From Anderseniella sp039978075 (GTDB lineage Bacteria > Pseudomonadota > Alphaproteobacteria > Rhizobiales > Aestuariivirgaceae): a DNA stretch of 64,000 nucleotides. Position 1 is the first letter of the stretch, and the number at the start of each line of letters is the position of its first letter. Positions 8,454-15,340 of the stretch are shown here, one piece after another. Where the stretch lies: positions 1,054,001 through 1,118,000 of the forward strand of contig JBDWCA010000002.1 of assembly GCA_039978075.1 (NCBI GenBank), in the 5' to 3' direction. The notes beneath the pieces are model-generated. The model worked only from the letters and a program-made list of their open reading frames with translations, was not told the origin of the DNA and did not search any database. Made by a program: the position numbers and the translations under genes.

Positions 8454-9608
8454 ATGACAGTTCTCGACCAGGAAATGATTGCAAACGTACTGCGCCCGAT
8501 TGAAGTGGCCAATGGTTTGCCCAACGCGTTCTACACGGACCCGGATGTGTATCAGGCGGAGAAGCGGGTGCTGTTCGCCTCGACCTGGGCGTGCGCAGGA
8601 TTTGCCAAGGACGTGCCGAACAAGGGAGATGCCAACCCGATCAGCTTTCTCGGGCAGCCCTTGCTGGTCGTGCGTGGTGAAGGCGGCGAGGTCAAGGTTT
8701 TCCAGAATGTGTGCCGGCATCGCGGCATGATACTGGTTGAAGAAAAAACAACCCTGCGTTCCGCCATCCGCTGTCCGTATCATTCCTGGTGTTACAATCT
8801 GGACGGTTCGCTGCGCACCACCCCGCACGTGGGAGGACCGGGCCAGAACCTGCATGACTGCATCAAGCGCGAGGAGCTGGGGCTTATCGAGGTGCGCTCG
8901 CATATCTTCATGGACACCATCTTCGTCAATCTGGACGGCAAGGCGCCAGCCTTTGAAATCCATGCCGCCAAACTGTTGGAGCAGTGGACGGAGTTTGCCG
9001 ACAAGCCGCTGTATCACGGTGGGCCGGAATCATCCTTTACCCTGGAAGTGGACTGCAACTGGAAGCTGGCTGTTGAGAACTATTGCGAAAGCTATCATCT
9101 GCCGTGGATCCACCCTGGCCTGAACTCCTATTCCAGGCTGGAAGATCACTATCATATCATGCAGCCGGGCAATTACTCGGGCCAGGGCACTGTTGTCTAC
9201 AACCCGAAGCTGGACGACAGCGGCAGGGCTTTTGCCGATTTTGAGGGCCTGTCGGACAAGTGGGACACCGGCGCCGAATACATTTCGTTTTATCCCAACG
9301 TGCTGTTGGGCGTGCACCGCGATCATGTCTTTGCGATCATGCTGGACCCGCAGGACAATGGCAAAACCATAGAGCGCATTGAGATCTATTATACCTCGCC
9401 GGAGATGTGCGGTGATGACATGGTGGATTTGCGCGAGAAGAACGCCGCAATGTGGAAGAGCGTTTTTGAAGAAGACATTTTTGTCGTGGAAGGCATGCAG
9501 CGGGGCCGCTCCGCCTCGCTTTATGACGGCGGCAAGTTCTCGCCCGTCATGGACCCGCCGACGCACCAGTTTCACGAATGGGTTGCAACCCGTTTTGCCG
9601 GCAAATGA
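8454..9608 (+). CDS. Rieske non-heme iron oxygenase, large subunit
   Basis: 384 aa. The [2Fe-2S] Rieske motif is complete: Cys87-x-His89 and Cys107-x2-His110. The catalytic domain has the HxxxxH iron ligands in 'YHLPWIHP' and a downstream acidic ligand in 'EEDIFVVEGMQRG'. The protein belongs to the ring-hydroxylating/choline-monooxygenase-like superfamily and is shorter than glycine-betaine demethylase GbcA. No reductase or ferredoxin gene is adjacent, so electrons must come from a protein encoded elsewhere. A 77-aa ORF overlaps its stop codon. Substrate is unknown; quaternary amines are one option given the sarcosine oxidase genes later in the window, but that is inference. Confidence 0.88.
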   Translation: MTVLDQEMIANVLRPIEVANGLPNAFYTDPDVYQAEKRVLFASTWACAGFAKDVPNKGDANPISFLGQPLLVVRGEGGEVKVFQNVCRHRGMILVEEKTTLRSAIRCPYHSWCYNLDGSLRTTPHVGGPGQNLHDCIKREELGLIEVRSHIFMDTIFVNLDGKAPAFEIHAAKLLEQWTEFADKPLYHGGPESSFTLEVDCNWKLAVENYCESYHLPWIHPGLNSYSRLEDHYHIMQPGNYSGQGTVVYNPKLDDSGRAFADFEGLSDKWDTGAEYISFYPNVLLGVHRDHVFAIMLDPQDNGKTIERIEIYYTSPEMCGDDMVDLREKNAAMWKSVFEEDIFVVEGMQRGRSASLYDGGKFSPVMDPPTHQFHEWVATRFAGK

Positions 9609-9838
9609 CTGAGGAAGAACGCCTGCAGCGCGACATGCTCCAGGCTCATGAGCAAAACGATCTGGCAGCGCTGCCACCCTTGTACCTGGCAGCAGCCCGA
9701 TTGCGCGAAAGCCAGGATGAGATCGATGCTGCGTGTTTTTTCTATACCCACGCTTATGTCTATGCGCTTGATTGTGGCGACCGGGAGGTTGCCGACAGCG
9801 CGCGCAGCAGGTTGAAAAGCCATGGGCGTGACAAATGA
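9605..9838 (+). CDS. Small hypothetical protein co-translated with Rieske oxygenase
   Basis: 77 aa. The start codon sits in an ATGA overlap with the oxygenase stop, which argues that it is real and expressed with it. It is helical and acidic at the N-terminus (MTEEERLQRD), with an aromatic patch 'ACFFYTHAYVYALD' in the middle, a layout that resembles one TPR-like helical hairpin. It has no metal-binding cysteine cluster, so it is not a ferredoxin. It may be a partner or stability factor of the oxygenase; function unknown. Confidence 0.65.
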   Translation: MTEEERLQRDMLQAHEQNDLAALPPLYLAAARLRESQDEIDAACFFYTHAYVYALDCGDREVADSARSRLKSHGRDK

Positions 9839-9865
9839 GCGGTATCGGCTCGTATCACGCCCATG
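9821..9865. terminator. 11-bp perfect inverted repeat (terminator candidate)
   Basis: CATGGGCGTGA and TCACGCCCATG flank a 23-nt loop, starting inside the last codons of the 77-aa ORF. On the minus strand the stem is followed by GCTTTTC, a weak U-tract, so it could end transcription of the small minus-strand gene at 9893-10033; on the plus strand there is no U-tract. Confidence 0.45.
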
Positions 9866-9892
9866 ATGTCAAAAAACTCTGTGTCCTGCGGC

Positions 9893-10033
9893 TCAGGAGC
9901 CGGAGACCAGTGTAGCAGTGGTTGCGCCTACGGCCGCAATCGCTGCCCAGACGGCGAATTTCTGCGACCCGGTCTGGCGGGGTTGGTCCGACATTGCCAG
10001 CAGCCAGAGTTCTTGTTCCTTGTCCGTTTTCAT
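9893..10033 (-). CDS. 46-aa single-span membrane peptide
   Basis: A short frame reading MKTDKEQELW at its start, a polar first half, then one hydrophobic stretch (residues 27-43, 'FAVWAAIAAVGATTATLV') and a Ser/Gly end. GGAAAG lies 9 bases before the ATG. The layout (charged N-terminus, C-terminal membrane helix) is typical of small tail-anchored proteins. It stands alone on the minus strand, with an inverted repeat just beyond its stop. Function unknown; the frame could also be chance. Confidence 0.45.
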   Translation of the reverse strand: MKTDKEQELWLLAMSDQPRQTGSQKFAVWAAIAAVGATTATLVSGS

Positions 10034-10249
10034 TTTCTTGTTCTTTCCGTTTGTCTGCCGCGACCAGAATACCTGCGATCGGCCCTGGCCCGGCTCATTT
10101 CATGCTTCGGTAACGCACTATATGGGGTGCCGGTTCACCGATTTTGACGGCGGAAAGAACAACAGTTCATCAAGAATATGTGATTCACGTTTGTGGCCCC
10201 GGGCGGGCTTGGAGAGCCACGCTGACGTGCCGCATTTTTTGCCAGTACA

Positions 10250-10750
10250 TTACCTCGCAACAAGCCGGGCGAACGCCTGCCGCAATTCGCCGCTGCCGCG
10301 TTGTCCGTTTATCACCTGCTGCAATTTTCCCGCCTTGTCGAACAGCAGCAGCGTGACGTGTTTTACACCATGCTTGTTGGCAAACTGCAGACCCCTGTCA
10401 GTCCGGATGTCGGCGATGACGTAGCCGGGTTTATCTCCGTCAAGGCTCGCCAGTGCCTGCCGTGTTTTTTTCTGCAGGGCAAGGCACAGCTGGCATTGCG
10501 GGTCATGAATTTGCACAACTGATGCGGTGCCGTTGCCGACACGAGACAGATCGTGCTCGTGCGATGTGCTTTGATAGAGATGTACCACAAAGGCGCCAAG
10601 CCCGCCCACGGCCACCAGCCCAATTGCGCCATTGCGCATTGAACTGATGAAGCCGCGGCGGCCTGTGTCCACTGGTTCAGGTGCCGCTGCCTGGCTTGCT
10701 GGCTTTGACTTTTTCGCGCTCGGCTTTCTGGATTTGGCCTGTTTTCTCAT
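10250..10750 (-). CDS. Membrane-anchored thioredoxin-fold protein (CxxC)
   Basis: 166 aa. A very basic N-terminal tail (Lys/Ser/Ala-rich, about 1-30) is followed by one membrane anchor (about 37-59) and then a thioredoxin-like domain with the redox motif CQLC in 'DPQCQLCLALQ'. The active site therefore faces the periplasm. The start codon is one base past the stop of the L,D-transpeptidase gene, so the two form an operon. A role as thiol reductant or oxidase for envelope proteins is plausible; the precise partner is unknown. Confidence 0.75.
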   Translation of the reverse strand: MRKQAKSRKPSAKKSKPASQAAAPEPVDTGRRGFISSMRNGAIGLVAVGGLGAFVVHLYQSTSHEHDLSRVGNGTASVVQIHDPQCQLCLALQKKTRQALASLDGDKPGYVIADIRTDRGLQFANKHGVKHVTLLLFDKAGKLQQVINGQRGSGELRQAFARLVAR

Positions 10751-10751
10751 G

Positions 10752-11441
10752 TCAGGTCACCAGAATTGGCGCGTTGGATTTCACCCGGTCATACAGATCG
10801 ATGGCGTCCTGATTGATCATCCTCACGCAGCCGCTCGAGACCGCCTTGCCGATAGACTGTGGTTCGTTGGTGCCATGCAGGCGATAAAGTGTGTCGACCT
10901 TGCCTTCGAAAATGTACAGCGCCCGTGCGCCCAGCGGGTTTTTAAGGCCCGGCGGCATGCCGCCATTGCGCACGCTCCACTTTTCCAGCTTCGGATCGCG
11001 GGCAATCATTGAGTCCGGTGGCGTCCATTTTGGCCATGGCCGCTTCCATGCTACCCGGGCCCGCCCGGACCATTCAAATCCGGCGCGTCCGAGGCCAACG
11101 CCGTAGCGCATGGCAGAGCCTGCAGGTTCAACCAGGTACAGGTAGAAGTCGCTGGTATCCACAATGAGCGTTCCTGGCCTTTCTCCCGAATCATAACTGA
11201 CCCGCCTGCGCCGAAACTCCGGCGCCAGGATTTCCGGATCGATAGCGGGCAGGGGAAACCGTTCGTCAGGTCGTGCGGAATAGTTGGCCGCAAAGCTGCT
11301 GTCCGGCACAAGGTCAGGCCGTGGGGCCTGTGCTTCGGGTGGATAGGTATCCTTCGGAATTGTATTGCAGCCCGCAAGCGCCAGTGCGGCGGCCCCGGTA
11401 CTGATTTTGGCGAAGTGTCGCCGTGATAGAGATTTCGTCAT
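10752..11441 (-). CDS. L,D-transpeptidase (YkuD), Tat-exported lipoprotein
   Basis: 229 aa from the chosen ATG (a longer reading from 11474 adds eleven residues before the signal). The N-terminus has a twin-arginine motif SRRHFAK, a hydrophobic core and a lipobox ALAGC, so it should leave by the Tat route and be lipidated. The C-terminal YkuD domain keeps the catalytic pattern: His in 'LHGTNEP' and 'SSGCVRM' (SxGCxR). It cross-links peptidoglycan 3-3 or anchors proteins to it in the periplasm. The downstream thioredoxin-fold protein may keep its catalytic cysteine reduced. Confidence 0.88.
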   Translation of the reverse strand: MTKSLSRRHFAKISTGAAALALAGCNTIPKDTYPPEAQAPRPDLVPDSSFAANYSARPDERFPLPAIDPEILAPEFRRRRVSYDSGERPGTLIVDTSDFYLYLVEPAGSAMRYGVGLGRAGFEWSGRARVAWKRPWPKWTPPDSMIARDPKLEKWSVRNGGMPPGLKNPLGARALYIFEGKVDTLYRLHGTNEPQSIGKAVSSGCVRMINQDAIDLYDRVKSNAPILVT

Positions 11442-11615
11442 TACTGAAACATCCTGAATTTTGCGAAACGCCACCCGTTACTCGTGTTCTGTAAGGAAAA
11501 CGGGTTTGGTCATCGATGATGATGTCATTGATCACGTGGACAGATTTCTCTGCCATTGGTTCCCGAGGGCCAGGGCGTCCGGCCACGGGAAAACACAAAT
11601 CACATGCACAAAACT

Positions 11616-11948
11616 TCAGGCTCGTGGAGGAGGTGGATCGACTGAGCCGATAGAGGAGACGATGGAAGTGTCACGCACCAGGAGATGGTCGTCAACGCCA
11701 GCAGACGAACTCGCAGCCACCTTGCTGATCACAGCTTTGCAATCTGACTTATGTGTCTGCAGCAGGTTGTTGGCGATCTCGTGTTTGTCATCACAGTCAG
11801 AGGCTTTGACAATCGTTACAGAAAGCCCGGTTGCCAGGGCGAGTTCTGAAAAACTGCCAGCGGTAGCGGTGATATACGCAGGGGCTCGCTCAAAGTGCTT
11901 CAGCGAGATAGTCAGGACCAGCGCAAATATCAGTAATATCCGTACCAT
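11616..11948 (-). CDS. Small exported hypothetical protein
   Basis: 110 aa from the chosen ATG, giving a clear signal peptide (MVRILLIFALVLTISL...). The mature part has two cysteines (in 'KASDCDDKHE' and 'KSDCKAVI') that could form a disulfide, and a Pro-rich end. The upstream 28 in-frame residues look untranslated. No family is recognised and the ribosome binding site is poor, so it could be a decayed gene. Confidence 0.5.
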   Translation of the reverse strand: MVRILLIFALVLTISLKHFERAPAYITATAGSFSELALATGLSVTIVKASDCDDKHEIANNLLQTHKSDCKAVISKVAASSSAGVDDHLLVRDTSIVSSIGSVDPPPPRA

Positions 11949-12089
11949 GCCTACGACATAGAGGTGAGCGCCTGACAATTCTATAGCGCGGTAATCACTC
12001 TGTCGTGAGCGATCGACCCTCATTTGTACCAATCAGCTGCCTTATCGTATCAATGCCTGAATCCCGCCCCGTACAAGACGTAATTTCGC

Positions 12090-12530
12090 CTACCCTCCGT
12101 CCGGTTTCCAACCGGGCTGGCCATCAAAGTCTGCGATTTTCTCGTCCATGATGTCCCAGGGTTTTCTGTTTCGGGCAAATATCGCCACTTGCGGCTGCAG
12201 CAGCGAGGAATCGTCCAGGGTTCCCAGGCTCACGGTCACATAACCGGTTGAGCCACTGTTGCGTCCCAGTATCTGGCTGCCGCAGGTGGGGCAAAACAAT
12301 TTGGTGACTCGATTGCCGTTGTCTGCATCAAGTGCGTATTCGGATACCGGGCCTTCGAGCTGAAAATTCTCAACGGCAAACATCGCACCGGTAGAATGAC
12401 CTGCTCCGCTGAGCCGCTGGCAGTCTTCGCAATGGCAATGAGCAACAATGACCGGCTTGCCGGTTGCCTGATAGCGCACGGATCCGCAATGGCACCCACC
12501 CTTGTGAACAGGTATCGGCTGATTGTTCAT
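12090..12530 (-). CDS. GFA-family (glutathione-dependent formaldehyde-activating-like) zinc protein
   Basis: 146 aa. The GFA zinc ligands are visible: CHCGSVRY near residue 13, HCHCEDCQRLSG near residue 32, and CPTCGSQ near residue 88. Most members with this spacing are not true formaldehyde-activating enzymes; the activity is unknown. Its start overlaps the stop of the upstream DMT transporter (ATGA), making it the last gene of a three-gene unit. Confidence 0.85.
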   Translation of the reverse strand: MNNQPIPVHKGGCHCGSVRYQATGKPVIVAHCHCEDCQRLSGAGHSTGAMFAVENFQLEGPVSEYALDADNGNRVTKLFCPTCGSQILGRNSGSTGYVTVSLGTLDDSSLLQPQVAIFARNRKPWDIMDEKIADFDGQPGWKPDGG

Positions 12531-13423
12531 GCGTCCCTCCGGTTGGTGCGGCTTTTCAGGCAGACGATCATCGCGGCGAAAACGATCAACGAACATGCAA
12601 TGGCAGTTGGCGTGATTTCTTCGCCGAGAAACAGGGCAGACCAGCCCAGAGCAACCAGTGGCAGCAGCAGGTTGATCTGGCCGATGCGTGCCACCCCACC
12701 GGCGGCAAGGCCGCGATACCAGAACACCGATGCCAGAAACATGCTGACGACACCGAGATAGATCAGCCCGATCCAGCTGCTGGTTGTGACGGATTGGAAA
12801 TTCATGCCCGCAATTGACCAGACCAGAACTATCAGGGCAACAGGTGTCAGCAGCGCCATGGCCCAGCTCAGTGTCGTCGTGCCACCCAGTTCGCCGGAGA
12901 CACGGCCACCTTCGACATAGGCCAGGGCAACGCTGAGCAGCGCCAGAAACAACCAGCCGTCCGCCAGGCTGAGATGTCCGCCACCGGCATCATAGGCAAA
13001 GTAAAAAACGCCGGCAAAGCCGATGACACAGGCCAGCCAGAATACAGCCGGCGGACGTTCACCGCCTCTGGCAACAAAGATAATTGCGGTGGCCGCCGGC
13101 GATAATCCGGTCACGACTGCGCCGTGAACGGCCGGAACGTCCTCCAGTGCCAGAGCCAGGAAGAACGGAAACCCGACCGCCAACCCCAGTCCCATCAGGA
13201 CTATGCTCGGTAACAGGCGCTTGTCAGGTAGCCGCAGTTTCCCGGAAAACGCCAGGAATGCCAATCCGAGAAAGCCGGCTATAACAATCCGCGCGCAGGT
13301 GATTGTCAGTGGCGAGAAGTCGAAAACCGCCACACGGGTGGCAACCAGTGTTCCGCTGAACCCGAGCATGCCGAGACAACCGAGCAGGACACCGTCGGTC
13401 CAGTGGGCGCTTTTGTCTGTCAT
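12527..13423 (-). CDS. EamA/DMT-family transporter
   Basis: 298 aa, about ten membrane helices in two EamA repeats. The start was placed at the ATG that overlaps the stop codon of the next transporter gene (ATGA); the open frame continues further upstream but lies entirely inside that gene. It is a metabolite exporter of unknown substrate, co-translated with a second DMT transporter and a GFA protein, and divergent from an Lrp regulator, which suggests an amino acid or related compound. Confidence 0.85.
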   Translation of the reverse strand: MTDKSAHWTDGVLLGCLGMLGFSGTLVATRVAVFDFSPLTITCARIVIAGFLGLAFLAFSGKLRLPDKRLLPSIVLMGLGLAVGFPFFLALALEDVPAVHGAVVTGLSPAATAIIFVARGGERPPAVFWLACVIGFAGVFYFAYDAGGGHLSLADGWLFLALLSVALAYVEGGRVSGELGGTTTLSWAMALLTPVALIVLVWSIAGMNFQSVTTSSWIGLIYLGVVSMFLASVFWYRGLAAGGVARIGQINLLLPLVALGWSALFLGEEITPTAIACSLIVFAAMIVCLKSRTNRRDA

Positions 13424-14295
13424 GCAGCCTCTGCCGGTTTGTGGACAGCCACGCCTGCCATCACAAGTACAACACCAAGAACATCCTGCAGGGTCGGGAT
13501 CTGAGCCAGCACGATTGCTGCGATGATTGTAGCGGTTGCCGGCAGCAGTGCCAGCAGTAAAGCGAATGAAGATCGCGGCAGGCGAGACATGGCAAGCTGG
13601 TCGCAGACATACGGAATAACCGATGAGCAGATGCCGACCCCGATGCCGGCCAGTACCAGAGTGAGGGTCCCAAACGCCCGCCATGCCTGCAGGAAACCGA
13701 TTGGCATCAGCACGATGAAGGCAATGAACATGGCGGCACCCAGACGGTCCACCCCTCCGCTTGCCCCGCCTTCAGCCGCCTTGTGGCCCAGGACGATATA
13801 TCCGACGAACATGGCGCCGTTCAAAGTCGCCCAGAACAGGCCGAACGGGTCTGTCGACCATTTGACGTCTATAAGAATAACGACGCCCAGAACCGCCAGT
13901 CCGAGAGCGGCGGCATTGCGCCTGGTGCGCAGGCCATAGAGCGCAACCCCGATGGTACCGATGAACTCCATCGCCGCCACCAGGCTCATCGGCAGGCGCT
14001 CAAGTGCGAGGTAAAAGGCAGTATTCATCACGGCCAGACAGACACCGAGACCGATAAGCAATACCCGCCCGTTGCGGTCAGCGTCCAGAAACACCGTCCA
14101 GGGTTTGGTGAACGGCGCAAAGATCAGCGCCGCTGATGCAATCCTGAACCACGCCACGCCCAGCACGCCGACTGCGGGAAACAGCAGCACCGCAAATGAA
14201 GGGCCGAGATAATGAAACACCGCACTGACGCCGAACCATGCCTGCGGCGGTACGTTTTCCGCCGCCTTGTTGAATGCTGTTTGCTGATTGGTCAT
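13420..14295 (-). CDS. RhtA-like EamA/DMT exporter
   Basis: 291 aa from the ATG at 14295 (an upstream GTG exists). Ten hydrophobic segments in two EamA halves. The sequence resembles the RhtA threonine/homoserine exporter group, for example 'FIGTIGVALYGLRTRRN' and 'LVLAGIGVGICSSVIPYV'. It is the first gene of a transporter-transporter-GFA unit and is divergent from an Lrp/AsnC gene, an arrangement typical of amino-acid exporters induced by their substrate. Confidence 0.85.
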   Translation of the reverse strand: MTNQQTAFNKAAENVPPQAWFGVSAVFHYLGPSFAVLLFPAVGVLGVAWFRIASAALIFAPFTKPWTVFLDADRNGRVLLIGLGVCLAVMNTAFYLALERLPMSLVAAMEFIGTIGVALYGLRTRRNAAALGLAVLGVVILIDVKWSTDPFGLFWATLNGAMFVGYIVLGHKAAEGGASGGVDRLGAAMFIAFIVLMPIGFLQAWRAFGTLTLVLAGIGVGICSSVIPYVCDQLAMSRLPRSSFALLLALLPATATIIAAIVLAQIPTLQDVLGVVLVMAGVAVHKPAEAA

Positions 14296-14358
14296 ATTTT
14301 TTCGCACTTTGTCATTCCCTGATAGTAGAAGGGTGAAGGGCGATTTCACATGGGTGAT

Positions 14359-14375
14359 AGAAAGTGATAGTTTCT
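14359..14375. promoter_or_regulatory. Possible Lrp operator (AGAAA-N7-TTTCT)
   Basis: A small inverted repeat in the AT-rich divergent space between the exporter and the Lrp-family gene. Lrp/AsnC proteins bind loosely symmetric AT-rich sites; the assignment rests on position and symmetry only. Confidence 0.3.
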
Positions 14376-14403
14376 CATTTCAGAAGTAATAAAGGTAAAT
14401 TAT

Positions 14404-14868
14404 GTGAATAGACTTCGATATGAAAATGGCAGCCTTGATGCGGTAGATCGCAAGCTGCTCGACGCGTTGATCGAGAATGCCCGCACCAGCAATGCGGAAC
14501 TTGCACGCCTGGTGGGCCTGTCTGCCCCCAGTGTTGCAGAGCGTATCAAGCGGCTGGAGGAGGCCGGTGTCATTGAAGGCTATTCGGCCACCGTCAATCC
14601 GGGCGCCCTTGGCCTCCCAATTGCTGCATGGCTGCGCATCAGGCCGATACCCGGCGAACTTCACAGGGTGGCGCAGATACTGCGTGGCCTGCCCGAGATC
14701 GTCGAATGTGACCGCATCACCGGTGAAGACTGTTTTATCGCCCGCGCCCATGTCCGCTCGGTCGGTGATCTGGAAACGCTGATCGACGAATTGATTTCCT
14801 ATGCCATGACAAACACGTCCATTATCCAGTCATCACCAGTTGAGCGCCGATTACCCCGTTTTCCCTGA
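14404..14868 (+). CDS. Lrp/AsnC-family transcriptional regulator
   Basis: 154 aa starting with GTG. An N-terminal winged HTH (about 10-60, 'NAELARLVGLSAPSVAERIKRLEEAGVI') precedes a RAM/AsnC ligand-binding domain (about 65-145, with 'ITGEDCFIARAHV' and 'LETLIDEL'). It is divergent from two DMT exporters and probably activates or derepresses them in response to an amino acid. The next gene, DUF1801, follows after 19 bp. Confidence 0.9.
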   Translation: MNRLRYENGSLDAVDRKLLDALIENARTSNAELARLVGLSAPSVAERIKRLEEAGVIEGYSATVNPGALGLPIAAWLRIRPIPGELHRVAQILRGLPEIVECDRITGEDCFIARAHVRSVGDLETLIDELISYAMTNTSIIQSSPVERRLPRFP

Positions 14869-14887
14869 CACTGCTACGGAGATCGCA

Positions 14888-15322
14888 ATGGCGAAGGCAG
14901 ACAACAAGACCAAATCGACCGCCGCTTCGGTTGAGGCGTTTCTTGGGTCGGTGGAGCATGACACCAGGCGCGCAGACGGGTTTGCTCTGCTTGACCTGTT
15001 TAACCGGGTCACCGGTCTGAAGCCGAAAATGTGGGGGCCATCGATCATCGGCTACGGGCGATATCACTACAAATACGAGTCAGGCCGCGAGGGAGACCAC
15101 CTGATCACCGGCTTCAGCCCGAGAAAAAGCGCTCTGAGCATCTACATCATGCCCGGCTATCGGGACATGTCTGACAAGCTTGCCCGCCTCGGCAAGCACA
15201 AGACCGGCAAGAGCTGCCTGTATATCAACAAGCTCGCCGACATTGATCTGAACGTTCTGGAAGAGATCGTGCTCGACGGCATTGCCTACATGAAAGATAA
15301 CTACGAGGTTTTCGACGAATAG
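14888..15322 (+). CDS. DUF1801 domain protein
   Basis: 144 aa from the ATG preceded by GGAG. The YdhG-like fold of DUF1801 is recognisable from 'SIIGYGRYHYKYESGREGDH' and the 'KSCLYINKLADIDLN' end. Biochemical function of the family is not established. It lies 19 bp after the Lrp gene and converges on the methylmalonyl-CoA mutase operon. Confidence 0.8.
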   Translation: MAKADNKTKSTAASVEAFLGSVEHDTRRADGFALLDLFNRVTGLKPKMWGPSIIGYGRYHYKYESGREGDHLITGFSPRKSALSIYIMPGYRDMSDKLARLGKHKTGKSCLYINKLADIDLNVLEEIVLDGIAYMKDNYEVFDE

Positions 15323-15340
15323 TGCCTGTACAACGTCGTT

